DNA of 64,000 bases from Nyssa sinensis (GCA_008638375.1 CM018041.1:15333716-15397715), one strand, 5' to 3'. Counted from the stretch's first letter, positions 11,566 to 23,035 are shown. Notes: a model not told the origin generated them from the letters alone. Program-made: numbers and translations.

Positions 11566-11974
11566 ATTTAGGTATAAAAATAAGAAATTAAAGTTTTCTA
11601 AGTTTAAAGGTGAATATACATTATTGAATTCATTCAGACAATCGCTTGATTATCATTATTGATTACTAAAAAAAATATAGTTCTTAATAGTTCAAGAGAT
11701 CTTAGTTGATGATCCTTGATTATCATTCAGACAATCGCTTAAGTCTCAACCTAGAATAAACGATTACTTTGAATATATTTATTTTATTTTATTTCACAAT
11801 TTTTTTTGCTAATTTGAATAATCTAACATGTCAATATACATAAATATATATATATATATTGTAAATATTCTTAAATTAAGAAGTAATAAATTTAGAGAAA
11901 ATTTTTATGAGTGATATAATGGATAAGATTTCAAAATTGAGTACTTGAGGTTTAACAAAATTTAGAAAGAAAAT

Positions 11975-11976
11975 TA

Positions 11977-12012
<36 letters not shown>

Positions 12013-12510
12013 AAGGAGATTTTTGTAACAATTCAATAATATATATATATTCACATACACAGACACACTATTTATATATATATGTGTGTGTGTTAAAATA
12101 TGTATTATTATTAGAAAAAAAATTCTTAAAATAAAATTTTTAATTTAAAAAATTCATGATATATTTTTTTCTATTTAAAAGACTCGAAAAAGAAATTTTT
12201 AATACAAAAAATATATTATTCAAAAGGGGATTTTTGTAACAATTCAATAATATATATATATATTATTTAATTTAGAAAGAAAATTAAATAATATATATAT
12301 TCAAAAGGAGATTTTTGTAACAATTCAATAATATATATATATATATATATTCACATACACAGACAAACTATTTATATATGTGTGTTAAAATATGTATTAT
12401 TATTAGAAAAAAAATTCTTAAAATAAATTTTTACTTTAAAAAATTCATGATATATATTTTTCTATTTAAAAGACTTAAAAAAGAAATTTTTAATACAAAA
12501 AATAAATAAA
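11975..12510. repeat. Direct duplication, about 293 bp period, in the hAT right part
   Basis: A unit starting AAATTAAATAATATATATAT, then TTCAAAAGGAGATTTTTG, CACATACACAGACA and GTATTATTATTAGAAAA, ending AAATTTTTAATACAAAAAA, appears at about 11975-12215 and again at about 12283-12510. The interval between TTCAAAAGGAG copies (12009 and 12300) is about 292 bases. The second half of the unit (TTCATGATATAT...AAAAGAAATTTTTAATACAA) is also related to the arms of the inverted-repeat element at 26330-27160. Confidence 0.7.
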
Positions 12511-12686
12511 TAAATATAAATAAACAGATCGGATCGTTAACGGATCGGATCAGCTTATATCATATCCGATCCGTTTATATTTGACATCGGATTCGGATCG
12601 GATCGGGTCACAGATCACTATTTCTACCACTATATCCGGACTTAACGGATTGGATCGGATCGAGATCCGATCCATTGACAGCCCTA

Positions 12687-12694
12687 ATTGTCAT
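12687..12694. repeat. hAT target-site duplication, right copy
   Basis: ATTGTCAT, identical to 6580-6587. Confidence 0.85.
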
Positions 12695-14053
12695 CCCTAA
12701 ATTTGAATGCAAGCAAGTTATTATTTGCATATTCCTAAAAATATTGACATTATGCTTGATACAGTGAAATGAACAATTCAGGAATACTCATTCTAATATT
12801 TTTATTTAAAAATAAATAATAAATAAAAGAAAAAAAAAATCTTTTACTACTATTTTTCACTATTATATAAATATATTCATGGTGTGATAACTGGTTAAAA
12901 AGTGCATATTTATTTTGTTAACCCTAGATATTCTTGCACTTTTATTATTTTAATTTCTCCAATCTATATGCATTTGCTAGTTAATTCTTATTTTATTTTT
13001 TTGCAGAGAAAGTTCGTCAAAGTTGATGATTGAGTGGTGGATTTGGAGCAAAAGGAGAATATTGGGCTTTGAAGTGCTAAAAGAAATGGAAAACAAGTGA
13101 TTTTGGGTTAGAAGAGAGGCTTGGTCCATATGTTGGTGGACCAGGGCCTATTTTAGCATTATAGGCTCTATTTTGGAGCACTTTAGACTCCCTTTTTGGG
13201 CCCTTAATGTTTAATTACGAGATTTTATTCTTTTTCCTGAATTCTTATTTTGTGGGAGGCATTTTTGGAAAAGAGGGGATATTATTGTGAACTAGGGTTT
13301 TGGAAAAGGGGAGGCCGTCTTAGAGATCTAGAGGAGGAGAGGAAGGAAGGAGACGATTCTAAAGAAGAAGATGAAGAACTCCATGGCTATAGTGGTCTCC
13401 TCTTCCACTATCATGGGCTAAGTTCTTTCATTCCTAGAGTTTAGATGAAACCCTAGTCAAGTAATATTGCTTCTTTGTATTTTATTTTTGGGTTAATTAG
13501 TCTTGGATGTTGATTGTATAACGTTGGGATTTTATTAAAGCATTGATCGTATTATTCAGTTTCACGTAATCAATTTCTGTGATTTTGTTTACGTGGTTAT
13601 ACAATAGTAATATGTGTACATACATCAAAACCATAGGACGAGTCATAACTCAGGAAAAACAAATTGTGACTATGACCTTAGAATTAGCGTAGACAATTTG
13701 TGTTGACCAAAGATGATTCGTGCTTAGGGTTTTGGTGCGTGGTTTTCTTGATGATTGTATTGAGGCTTGTAGCCAAAATACATCTTTTACATCCAAATTT
13801 AATGGCCCAAGAATTAATACAATTGAAGCTAGTTACAAGATTAGTGGTAGATTCAACACCCTAGGAATCCTCATTTAATTTGATTCATCATTAATTCAGC
13901 TGAATATTTATTTTAATTATAATTCTCATGTAATTTTAGAAAGAAAATCAACAACAATCAATCTTTGTTAATTTCAATTAAAATTAATCTCAACTTTAGT
14001 TTTTAAACAATTAACAGTATCTGTGAGCTCGACCCTTACTTCTCTACTATATC
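12695..14053. other. No gene; probable retroelement leader or LTR remnant
   Basis: No open frame is convincing; the one at 13250-13444 has no family resemblance and lies in sequence typical of decayed LTR-element leaders (GAACTAGGGTTTTGG, GAAACCCTAGTC, and GTATCTGTGAGCTCGACCC at 14017). The boundary with the LTR at 14054 is abrupt. Confidence 0.4.
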
Positions 14054-15480
14054 GGGTGAGTATTTTCATACTCTGTTGAGGTGGATTTTTATTATAAATA
14101 TAAATATCGAACTCTTGTATAATTTGAAAATAGATCCTTCTGTTTGAAATCAATTTGAATGACTTATTGACATTGCCATTTCCTGATAGTTTGTAAAATG
14201 CTCATGATACTATAACAGTTTTTCTCACTAATCTTTGAACCGTTTTGATTAAAGGCTAAATATGGTGCTCTTAATTGAATAATTTAGATTGTCATTGATG
14301 TTATTGATTTTGGAAATGATTTCGATGCTTTGAATAATTGAATCTTCTATGATCTGTCATTATCGAATAGATTGTGACTTTATCGAACCCTAACCACGGG
14401 GTATATGAGTGGTACTATTGAATTTGATCTCAGTCAGCGAGGTTCTAATTTGCTGGCATTTGAACCCTAACCACGGGGTATATTGGTGGTATTATTGAAT
14501 GTGATCTCAGTCAGCGAGGTACTAATTTGTTGGCCATAAAAGATGAATTTTATTGATTTAAACTTTTATGAATATCAAATGCGAACTATGATTGAACCTT
14601 GAATCTTTGAATTGAGAACTATTGAACTACGATTTTGATTATCAAACTATGAAATTGTTATCGAACTATGTTACCAAACCATGAGGTTGATTTTGAACTA
14701 TAACTATTGAATTTGAAAACGACTTTGAACCGTAACCATGATAGAGTTACAATATTATACTACGATGTTGATTTGATTATGACTCAAAACGACTTTGAAC
14801 CAATAACTGTGACTATTGATATTGAAAACGACTTTGAACCATGTTTGAATTACAATACAAATTATCGTTACCAACTATGATATTGGATCATTATTTTGAT
14901 TGTGTTATGTTATCGATTTTGATTTACGAATGTGATTGAACTGAGATTATTGAAATGATTTTGATACTATTCTCTGATCTGTTGTACTTGACATGATGTA
15001 TTTTAATTCCATATGAGTATAGACATTTCAGACTGTACTACATAGTAGTTTTGAAAACCTTGGCATGTTATGGAAGTACTCATTGGGCTTGTTGAAGCTC
15101 ACCCCATCCTCTTAACATTTTTCAGGTAAGGACTAGATAAACTTGCTTTCAGGTGATGTAGGATGAGTGCTTAAGTGATGAAGCGAGTTCTTTTGATGAG
15201 TCCTTGACCGAGGATAGATTAGATTTTTGGGAACTTATGTATTAAGTTTTGTAATATTATGCTACCCTTTGACTTAGAAACTATGATCTTTGATGATGGT
15301 ATTTGAATTGACCAACTAAGTGATGTAACTTATTTTGTGGATGATGAGAAAAAGGAAAGAAAAAAAAAAATTATTCCGCTGCGTAAATGGTAGTTAAAAA
15401 AGTATTGTGATTATTGAAATAGGCCTCGGTGGCCGATCACAGACCTTTAATCCGCATAAGCTGGGTTTCGGGTCGTGACA
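14054..15480 (+). mobile_element. LTR fragment ending GGGTCGTGACA, plus-oriented
   Basis: This 1.43-kb stretch is homologous to 43871-44491 plus 47755-48776: shared blocks include ACCACGGGGTATAT, CTCAGTCAGCGAGGT, GAGTATAGACATTTCA, CATAGTAGTTTTGAAA, GATGAAGCGAGTTCTTTT and the terminus CATAAGCTGGGTTTCGGGTC. Its 3' end is complete (TGACA at 15480). Its 5' part is missing. Immediately after it lies the broken 3' part of a gypsy integrase, with no primer-binding site, so this is a solo or truncated LTR joined to an unrelated element. Confidence 0.7.
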
Positions 15481-16253
15481 GTAGGCATGCCGATCTCAAC
15501 AGGGATTACTGCCTCGGTGCCGTAGGCGAGTGAGAAGGGAGTTTCCGATGTTGGAGTTCTCCTAGTTGTTCGATTAGTGACCTCTGATTGAGGATGACTA
15601 GGGGAGGAAAAATGTTGGTTGATATTTAGGTCTTGGCAGAACTTTTTGAATACTTTACCAGCAAATTGTGTGCCGTTGTCTGAGAAAATCACGCGAGGTA
15701 TACCGAACCTGCAAACTATATTTTTCCAAATAAAACTTTTGACCTCCTTCTCTGTGATGCGAGGTAGTGGCTCTGCTTCAGCCCACTTTGAGAAGTAGTC
15801 GATAGCCACCAATAGATATCTTCTGTTCGGCGTGGCTTTAGGCAATGGGCCTACGATGTCCATTCCCCATTGTGCAAAGGGCCATGAGCTTGTGATAGGG
15901 ATGAGTTCATGTCGAGGCTGATGCTGGTAAGGGGCGAACCTTTGGCATTTGTCACACTTTCGAGCGTATTCTTTTGCTTCCTTCAGCATTCCAGGCCAGT
16001 AGTAGCCTTGTGTTAGAGCTCGGTATGCTATGGTTCTTCCTCCGTTATGATTTCCACATATTCCTTCATGAATTTCTACCAGGACGTACTGAGGTTCCTC
16101 GGGTGCTAGGCATTTTAACAATGACTGAGAGTAAGATCTTCGGTAGAGCCTTCCGTTAAGGACAAGGTATCGAGCTGCTCTGATGCAGATTCTTTTTGCT
16201 TTATTCCTGTCCTCTGGGAGGAGTCCTTCTAGGTACTGGAGTATAGGAGTCAT
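15447..16253 (-). pseudogene. Gypsy integrase, truncated and internally deleted
   Basis: The piece starts with an HHCC zinc domain (H in VEIHEGICGNHN, CDKCQ), followed by the catalytic core: first aspartate in GMDIVGPLP, second in FSDNGTQF, and the glutamate in SHPQSEVTN. Directly after VTNRT the frame jumps to RTPTSETPFSLAYGTEAVIP, which in intact relatives lies several tens of residues later, so an in-frame deletion of roughly 120 bases is likely. The frame then runs into the LTR at 15480 and stops there at 15447. The conserved E is followed by V, so the core triad is visible, but the C-terminal domain is gone. Confidence 0.85.
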
Positions 16254-16427
16254 CCAGTTCTGAAGCTGTTCTGTAACTTGGGCGACCTGGACTTCTTCGA
16301 TGCTAGGCCTCGGCTAGTGAGAGAATTTTATTGTTGAGTCCGTTCCTGACTTCATATGGGATGCCATGTTTGCCAAGGCGTCAGCTCTGTCGTTTTGACC
16401 TCTTTCTATTTTTTGGATTAAGAATGC

Positions 16428-17075
16428 TCAGAAGGAGTGTTTCAACAAATTGACAAGTTCTGAGTACCGAAGCATTCTTTCATCTTTGACGGCGTATTCT
16501 CCTTGAACTTGGCTAACCACTAATTGAGAGTCAGAGAATACTTCGAGATTCTGCACCTTGCATTCTTGAGCTAGCTTCATCCCCAGGATAAGGGCCTCAC
16601 ACTCTGCTTCGTTGTTGGAGGCTTTGAACCCCAGGCCAATTGCCCTTTCGGTTGTGAGCCCATCAGGAGACCGTAATACCAGCCCGACACCAGCACCTCG
16701 GTCGGTAGACGACCCGTCAGTGTAGAGCTGCCAAGTTCCCATGTCCTCACAGAGTTGTGCTCTGTCCAGTAGTGCTGGAGTGAATTCTGCGACGAAGTCT
16801 GCCAAGGCCTGCCCTTTGATTGAAATCCGTGAAACATAGGATATGTCGAACTCCCCTAGTTCCACTGACCATTTGACCAATCGTCCTGATACTTCTGGTT
16901 TCCTCAGGACTGTCTTTAATGGATAAGCAGTTGGAATTTCTATAGGATGAGCCTGAAAGTAGGGTCTGAGCTTTCGTGCAGATACTATAAGTGCAAGGGC
17001 CAGTTTCTCAATCTCGGGGTACCTTTTCTCTGTGTCCAATAATGCTCTGCTGACATAAAAGATGGGCCTCTGCAC
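16428..17075 (-). pseudogene. Gypsy RNase H region with additional archaeal-type RNase H
   Basis: The N-terminal part (QRPIFYVSRALLDTEKRYPE, VKWSVELGEFDISY) is the retroviral-type RNase H/connection region. After FVAEFTPA a second RNase H fold follows with acidic residues in LYTDGSSTDRGAG, SNNEAECEAL and FSDSQLVVSQ. It is in the same frame as the integrase and reverse transcriptase pieces; a stop codon ends it near 16428. A dual RNase H is the marker for the Tat clade. Confidence 0.85.
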
Positions 17076-17084
17076 GCTCCTGTC

Positions 17085-17948
17085 CTATCTGACCAGTACA
17101 GAACTGACAGCGTTCTCAGAGACTGCAAGGTAGAGAAGTAGCTTTTCCCCTTGAATTGGTTTTGATAAGAGCTCAGGCGAGGCTAGGTACTTTTTTAGTT
17201 CTTGAAAGGATTTTTCACATTCATCAGTCCATTGTAAAGATTTGTTACCTTTCAGAGCTTTGAAAAATGGTAGACAACGATCAGTGGATTTGGAAATAAA
17301 TCTGTTCAGAGCTACTATCCTGCCATTCAGAGCCTGAATGTCTTTCTTGGTCTTTGGAGATTTCAGTCCGACCAGGGCCCCAATTTGGTTCGGGTCTGCC
17401 TCTATACCTCTCTGAGAGACTATGTACCCCAAGAATTTTCCCTTTGTTACACCAAAGGTACATTTCGAGGGGTTGAGCTTCATCTTATACTACCTGAGAA
17501 TATCAAATGTTTGAGCCAGGTGCTGGAGATGACTGCTCTTCCGCAGGCTTTTGACCAGCATATCATCAATGTAGACTTCCATAGTACTGCCGATTAAGGG
17601 GCTGAACATCTTGTTAACCAGACGTTGGTATGTGGCCCCAGCATTTTTTAGTTCGAACGGTATCACTCTATAGCAATAGAGACCTCGTTTAGTTATGAAT
17701 GACGTTTTCTCCTGGTCAGGAGGATGCATCTGTATTTGATTATACCCGGAATAGGCATCCATGAAGCTCATAAGCTCATGTCCTGCAGTAGCGTCGACTA
17801 ACTGATCTATCCTTGGAAGGGGAAAGCTATCTTTGGGGCATGCTTTGTTGAGGTTCGTATAGTCGACACAGACTCTCCATTTGCCATTCTTCTTCTTGAC
17901 CAGAACAGTGTTGGCCAGCAGATCAGGATAAAATACTTCTCGTATCAT
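17085..17948 (-). pseudogene. Gypsy reverse transcriptase, split by one stop codon
   Basis: Two same-frame pieces (17948-17490 and 17483-17085) cover the polymerase: VLVKKKNGKWRVCVDYTNLN, FPLPRIDQLVDATAG, FMDAYSGYNQI, and the active-site box EVYIDDMLVKS (YIDD), then KCTFGVTKGKFLGYIVSQRG and the connection region with FKALKGNKSLQW. In PFELKNAGATYQR a glutamate replaces the usual glycine of PFGLKNAG. The stop separating the pieces lies at 17490-17492, just after the DILR segment. Confidence 0.88.
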
Positions 17949-17993
17949 GTTGGCATTGAGCAGCCTTTGGACTTCGTCGTTGATGACCTGATG

Positions 17994-18995
17994 TCATTCT
18001 GGAGCGAGTGGCCTTCTCTTCTGTCTCACTGGTGGATGGTCTGGATCCACCATTAGTTTGTGTGTAATGAGGTCAGGATCTATTCCTTTCATATCCCTTG
18101 TTTCCCAGGCGAATACAGAGAGGTTTTTCTTTAAGAATTTGACCAACTCATGCTGCTCGGTATGTGTTAGGTCAGGACCTATCTGCAGGTAATGCCTCTG
18201 ATCTTCCGAGCTGACCAAGACTTTAATAAGTTCTCCTATAGGCTTGGCCCTGTTGTCCCTTCCTCTGGGGCTTAGTGGCTCATCAATCCTGGAGGGACAG
18301 TCTTTTGCCTCGTGATAGCAGGGGTGGATTGGATCCTTGCATTCATGGGCATGCAGTAATTGCTATTTAGGGGCCTTGGCCTTGAGTACGAGGGCATGAC
18401 ATTCTCAGAAGGTCGGTTGGCATCCTCTAATAGAGTAGACAGTCTGATTGTGAACTTACTTCAGGCATTGGTGGAGGGTTGATGTGACTGCCCCCATCTC
18501 ATGTAGCCAGGGCCTCCCAATTATGACATTGTAGGGAGATTTGGCCTTTAGGACCATGTACTCAACTACTGTGGTCTTCTGTCCGTCCCCTTCGCCTGCA
18601 GTGGTGGCCAAATCGATCCTTCCCAGTGGAGTGTTGAGGTTCCCATCGAAACCCGCCATGATTATACCAGTGGGCTTAATGTCACTGGGGTTGAGCTTTA
18701 TATGCTTGAAGGGGTCATAGAACAGAACGTTAATCGAACTCCCAGTGTCGACAAGGACTCTTCGGATCTCGAAGTTGGCGATCTTGAGGGAGATAACCAG
18801 GGCGTCACTGTGAGGACAATGTACTCCTGTAAGGTCTTGATCCGTAAACTGGATTTCAGGCACAGGTTTTAACATTTTCTCCACGTTAGAGATCTGTATA
18901 ATGTTGGGAGTAGACCTAGCCTCCCGAGCATAACGCTTCCTCGACCTGTTAGAAGTCCTTGTTGCAGGGGAATCTGCGTGCAGGACAAAGATCAC
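17994..18995 (-). pseudogene. Gypsy protease and protease-to-RT linker
   Basis: The upper piece (18995-18456) holds an aspartic protease core: RRVLVDTGSSINVLF supplies the DTGSS active site and YNVIIGRPWLHEMGAV the conserved GRxWL block. The lower piece (18218-17994) carries DMKGIDPDLITHKLMVDP and VRQKRRPLAPE, the conserved run-in to the reverse transcriptase. Both are in the pol frame; stops lie at 18456-18458 and 17994-17996, and the open frame between 18218 and 18456 is less conserved. Confidence 0.8.
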
Positions 18996-19119
18996 TTGGT
19001 TGTTCTGCCGTGGGGACTCGTTCCGTCCTTCCTTTTGTTCTTGCCTCTGGTCGGTCTTCCTTTGCTGGGGTCGTTCGTCACGGGGGTTCTGTCCTCCGTC
19101 CTGCTTGACGAACTCCTGT

Positions 19120-19430
19120 AGTCGTCCTCTCCTTATTAGCTGCTCAATCTCGTGTTTAAGAGCTTTGCAGGTATTAGTTGTGTGCCCTCGGTCTCTGTGA
19201 AAATCACAATATTTGGTTTAATCTCGATAGCTGGGGTCACCTTTCAAAGGCTCTGGCCATCTCAGGTTCTCTTGAGATCTTACTTGCTTCAGTATGTTGT
19301 ACGGAGAGGTATTTAGAGGAGTAAAGTGGTTGAACTCTCTTAGCCCAGAATTATAAGAGGTTCTGAGGGCCTTTTTTTTCGGGGCTTTTGGCTCTCTTCC
19401 TAGCCGAGCTAGTGTCCTTCCTTTGGTCAT
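19120..19430 (-). pseudogene. Gypsy gag C-terminus with zinc knuckle
   Basis: In the pol frame this stretch reads NHFTPLNTSPYNIL, WPEPLKGDP and, beyond a TAA at 19218-19220, a CDFHRDRGHTTNTCK knuckle followed by LKHEIEQLIRRGRL. The stop sits a few residues before the knuckle. The frameshift between this stretch and the main gag piece falls in or near an eight-T run at about 19369-19379. Confidence 0.7.
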
Positions 19431-20364
19431 CCTTTTTCTGACTGTCTTTCTTCTGGTCGTCTTTCTGAGCTTGTTCCTTGACCTTTCTAGAAGTGTCCTT
19501 GACCTCCTCCAAGTTAATGTATTTCCTTGCTCGGTCCATGAGTGCTGCCATATCCACAGGGGGATTTTTGGTCAAGGAGTCCCTAAAGCCTCCTTTTGCA
19601 AGACCAGCGGCCAAAGCAGCTACTAAGAAACAGGGGCTACAATCTGTCACCTCGGTGAGCTCAGCGTTGAAACGCGCAATATACCGCCTGAGTGATTCTT
19701 TTCTTGTTTGCTTTATGTTCAGCAGGAATTCCGGACCCTTTCTCAACCTCCTACTAGTCATGAATCTGTCTAGGAATCTTCTGCCGAGCTCATAGAAGCT
19801 AGTAACTGAGTTCGGTGGGAGGTGGTGGAACCACTTCAGGGCAGTACCATTGAGGCTGGTTATAAATGTTCGGCATAGAAAAGCGTCAGAAGTACCGTGC
19901 AAAGCCATGGTGTGCTGGTAGTGGGAGAGATGGTCCCCTGGGTCCCCTGTCCCATCATAAGGGGTGAATTTGGGGACGACGAATTTCTTGGGTCTTTCCT
20001 CAGCCATGATAGCATTAGTGAACGGGGTGGCCGACTTTCCGAGCAGCCTAGCCAGCTCATCCTGCTCTGGATACTGGGCACCCCTTACAATAGCAGTGCG
20101 GTCCATTGATTCAGCAACTTCCTCGGCTCTTATTGATCCCCTTGGTAAGATGGGCTATTGCGAGGCAGGCCTTGAAACTTCTTGGCCTACATGGGTAGGC
20201 TGGTCTTGGCCCATTACTGGGGGGTTGTTCTGATTCTCTTGTACTGGTGGTGCAGGAACCACTCGAGGTGGTGACTCTTGTGGCACGTGATTCACTTCTG
20301 ACGCCCCAGAGATGGGGACCCGAGTGGTGCTTTCATAATGGACTTCTGGGATAAAGGCGGGCAC
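19351..20364 (-). pseudogene. Gypsy gag (Retrotrans_gag domain)
   Basis: Two same-frame pieces meet at a stop near 20155. The main piece (20106-19351) carries VVPKFTPYDGTGDPGDHLSH, FITSLNGTALKWFHHLPPNS, FYELGRRFLDRFM, LLNIKQTRKESLRRYIARFN and a lysine-rich, charged tail with KKDDQ/KKDSQ repeats. These are the usual blocks of the gag core of Tat-type elements. The upstream proline-rich segment (20364-20155) is the variable gag N-terminus. Confidence 0.82.
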
Positions 20365-20730
20365 TCCTCTGCCAGCGACTGCTGACGGTTAGGGATCTCC
20401 ATGAATATGGGCAGCCGTAGGAGGCTGCACCTCCCGAGTGCTTGTGGCGACGGGTGGATTCTAAGGATTAGTTTCATGATTCTGGGTAAACATTGCCAAG
20501 GTCCTAGACATGGTTAGGAGCTGTTCCCGCAACAACTGGTTCTGCCGCCTAGTTTCGACAAGCTCCTGTTGTACGGGATCAGTCACTCACCCTCTTCCTC
20601 GTCCGGCAGGCGGTTGAGGCTGAGGGTTCTAAGGATTTTGAGTATTCTTCCTAGGTCGGAGATTGGGAGCCATAATCCCTTGATAAAAGGAGGATGAACT
20701 TTGATTTAGTAGAGCACTTAGTGATTGTCG

Positions 20731-20750
20731 TTCTCACAGACGGCGCCAAA
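20731..20750 (-). other. Primer-binding site of the gypsy element
   Basis: The minus strand reads TTTGGCGCCGTCTGTGAGAA, starting a few bases inside the LTR terminus (TGCAGCA at 20761-20755). The TGGCGCCG core matches the 3' end of plant tRNA-Asp, as in many plant gypsy elements. Confidence 0.7.
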
Positions 20751-20754
20751 CTGA

Positions 20755-21550
20755 TGCTGCACTTTTTGGCCCATGTAAGATCCAAGCTCGGTTCCCTGTG
20801 AAACACTCAAAACAGAATATCAGAGGACCACCGGGTTGGCTTTTTGGTAGCCGCTCTGATGCTTAAGTCAATAAACTGAATTGAAAGACTGTAATGAAAG
20901 CCAAATAATGAGCATGAAAATAAAGCGTACCTTTAGGGTTTAATTTATAGGCAATGTCTTTCCCAAGTTGATTAGGATTTGGAGCCATGAATATAGGGAT
21001 TTGATTGTTGGAGATATCAGTTACCTTGTTGAGTATGGCAACAAAGTGTGGCAGTTTCCTTATTGGAGATTGTTTCCTTATTTCTTGCTCGGTGCACATT
21101 GAGACGGTTGAAGTCTGATCATCGATGTATCGTACTGCAGGCTTGCGCTCATACATGTTAGTTTTGCAGGAGAATAGTCCTGCTCTGATGATATGAGCTC
21201 GGTCTCTGGGGGTCTTGCCTTTGACAGACTGAGGATGAGCTATACGACCGAGCAACAGCTATATGGCCGAGCATGAGTTATACGATCGAGCATGAGCTGA
21301 ATGACTGAGCACGAGCTGAATGACTGAGCACGAGCTGAATGACCGAACATGAACTAAATGATTAAGTATAAGCTGCCCTGTAGTTACACGTGTCAAGTAG
21401 TGGTTGGTGTGTCGCATTATAGTATATCATCTATAAATACAAAGAGGAATCACACGTATTTGTTAGTGTTGAAAAGAAAGGATTTGTATACAAGTCTTAA
21501 TTTACTAAATTCAAAAGTCAAACAAGATTATAAAAATTAAACCATGGACC
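20755..21550 (-). mobile_element. 5' LTR of the gypsy element (outer boundary uncertain)
   Basis: The inner boundary is set by the TG...at 20755 next to the primer-binding site. The open frame at 20863-21255 inside it has no family resemblance and is probably chance. The outer boundary is not resolvable because the 3' LTR is absent; 21550 is approximate. Confidence 0.5.
21233..21373. repeat. About 21-bp tandem repeats in the gypsy LTR
   Basis: Units of the form GAGCACGAGCTGAATGACT with variants (GAGCATGAGTTATACGATC, GAACATGAACTAAATGATT) follow each other six or seven times. LTR-internal subrepeats of this size are common in Tat-type elements. Confidence 0.75.
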
Positions 21551-23030
21551 CATAGCCACCGACCTTATTTCTTTGTAATACAAATCCCACTGATTGTTTG
21601 AGAAACAACTATTCAATCTTGATTAGATTTGTAATGAAAGAAAGTATGAATTTAAATCAATCAACTCAATTTGGTCAGAAAACACAATCAAAGTATGAAT
21701 TCAGATGAATTTATAAAACAAATCATGGACCCATCACCAAACCTCCCTTCTTTCTTGAGTACAGATGTTAAGATGGTTATGGAATATGGATTTGGATGGT
21801 TTAAAATTGGCTCTGTCATTCTTCATTATTTTTCTAATCAACAAATATTCTAATTTATTATATCAATTTTGGTTGATTTGGGCATATAAAAGCAAATTTA
21901 TAATGTAGAGCTTAAATTCTCCTAGGATTAGCCAATTAAATCAAGTGCATAAATTTTAAAATGTTTTTTAATTTGATTTATTGAGTCCTAATAATATTTG
22001 AAGTCTTTTTCAGTAGTCCTAATTATAGTTGGACTAATATTCTAATGAGAGTTAGTTTTCTAATTATAATTAAATAAAATATACTAATTTGTATGAGGTT
22101 AAATGTCCTAATTAATATAAGACTTAGAGTCGATATTATATATATGTAGGTTTCTGTCACATTGAGTTGTGAGTTACAAAAATGATAGAAAAGTGTGGTG
22201 AGTGGTGGCAAAATATAGAGATGATAGAATGCAGTAGGCTGAATAGATGAGAATGAGATTGTCACAACAATAGACGTGAGGGTCTTGTTGTGAGAGCGGG
22301 TTGCTATGTAAGTTTTCTTTAATAAAATATTAGTTTGTTCACTTTAGTTATTCTCGTGTTTTTTTTTGTTCAATAATTGATATAATTATTAGTATTAGAG
22401 TAATTTTTAAATTTTATATTTGATATCAGAATGATTTTAAATCTTATGTATACAAGTATTATTTATAATAATAATTTATTAATCAATAGGCTGAATGAAA
22501 TTAAGAAATTTGTAATTAACCTGGGATTAATTTGATAACTGGTTTTTTTAAGTAATTTTTTTATTTGATTAGGCAAAAAATTAGAAGTAATGCTTGTTTT
22601 ATTTTTAATCTTAAAAAATAATTATCAAATGCAGTCGTCTTTTAATCTTTTGTTTTTAAGAATAAAGTAAATTTTAAAATTTATCTTGTTATTTATTAAA
22701 AGTACTTTAAAACAGTTTTATCAAACGGTACTTTAAGTTTTACATATTAGTACAATTTTTTGGTAAAATGTCTTCTTTAGAAAGGAGGTATGCAAGCATT
22801 CCTAATTGAATTTTTGGTAAAATGACCAATATATATATATATATATAGATATATATAAATTATTGTGAGTAACTTGTTAATTGAATTTTTGAAACTTAAT
22901 ATAAATATTTACAATTTTTTTAAAAAAATTGAAATATCAATATATGATTACAATATATTCCTAATTTTATGCTTGCAATAAATCCTTTCTATTAATTTTT
23001 TTTTCTTCTTGGAACAGTATTAGTTAGATA
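21551..23030. other. AT-rich DNA, no gene; possible decayed copia LTR near 21850-22430
   Basis: Open frames here are short and unconvincing. 21850-22430 resembles a copia LTR in style, and TTTGATATCAGAATG near 22420 is a weak relative of the initiator-Met primer-binding site, but no gag frame follows. I treat that as unproven. Confidence 0.3.
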
Positions 23031-23035
23031 CCGCA

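Larger units (their letters stand above)
6588..12686. mobile_element. Large non-autonomous hAT-type element (6.1 kb)
   Basis: The termini are TAGGCCTGTAAACGGATCAGA (left) and, reverse-complemented, TAGGGCTGTCAATGGATCGGA (right), flanked by identical 8-bp direct repeats ATTGTCAT at 6580-6587 and 12687-12694. An 8-bp duplication and a TAGGGNTGTNAA terminus are hallmarks of the hAT superfamily. Both subterminal zones (6588-6770 and 12525-12686) are packed with GATCCGATCC-like motifs in both orientations, typical of transposase-binding subterminal repeats. I found no hAT transposase frame; the interior is AT-rich repeats plus a nested PIF/Harbinger derivative (8438-10795), so the element depends on a transposase made elsewhere. 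Confidence 0.85.
15481..21550 (-). mobile_element. Ty3/gypsy retrotransposon, Tat-type, degenerate and 3'-truncated
   Basis: Reading down the minus strand: LTR (about 21550-20755), primer-binding site (20750-20731), gag, protease, reverse transcriptase, RNase H with a second archaeal-type RNase H, and integrase, cut at 15481 by another LTR. The second RNase H (YTDGSS, NNEAECEAL, SDSQLVVSQV) after the usual polymerase region is characteristic of the Tat clade. From 19430 to 15447 all pol pieces lie in one frame, broken by in-frame stops; a frameshift separates gag from this frame. The 3' LTR and the PPT are missing. Confidence 0.85.

Noticed and set aside
13250..13444. 64-codon plus-strand open frame
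   Set aside because: Short, no family resemblance, and set in sequence typical of retroelement leaders.
20863..21255. 130-codon minus-strand open frame
   Set aside because: It falls in the gypsy LTR outside the primer-binding site and resembles no protein family I recognise.
22400..22430. TTTGATATCAGAATG as a primer-binding site
   Set aside because: It differs at several positions from TGGTATCAGAGC and no gag follows, so a decayed copia LTR there remains only a possibility.
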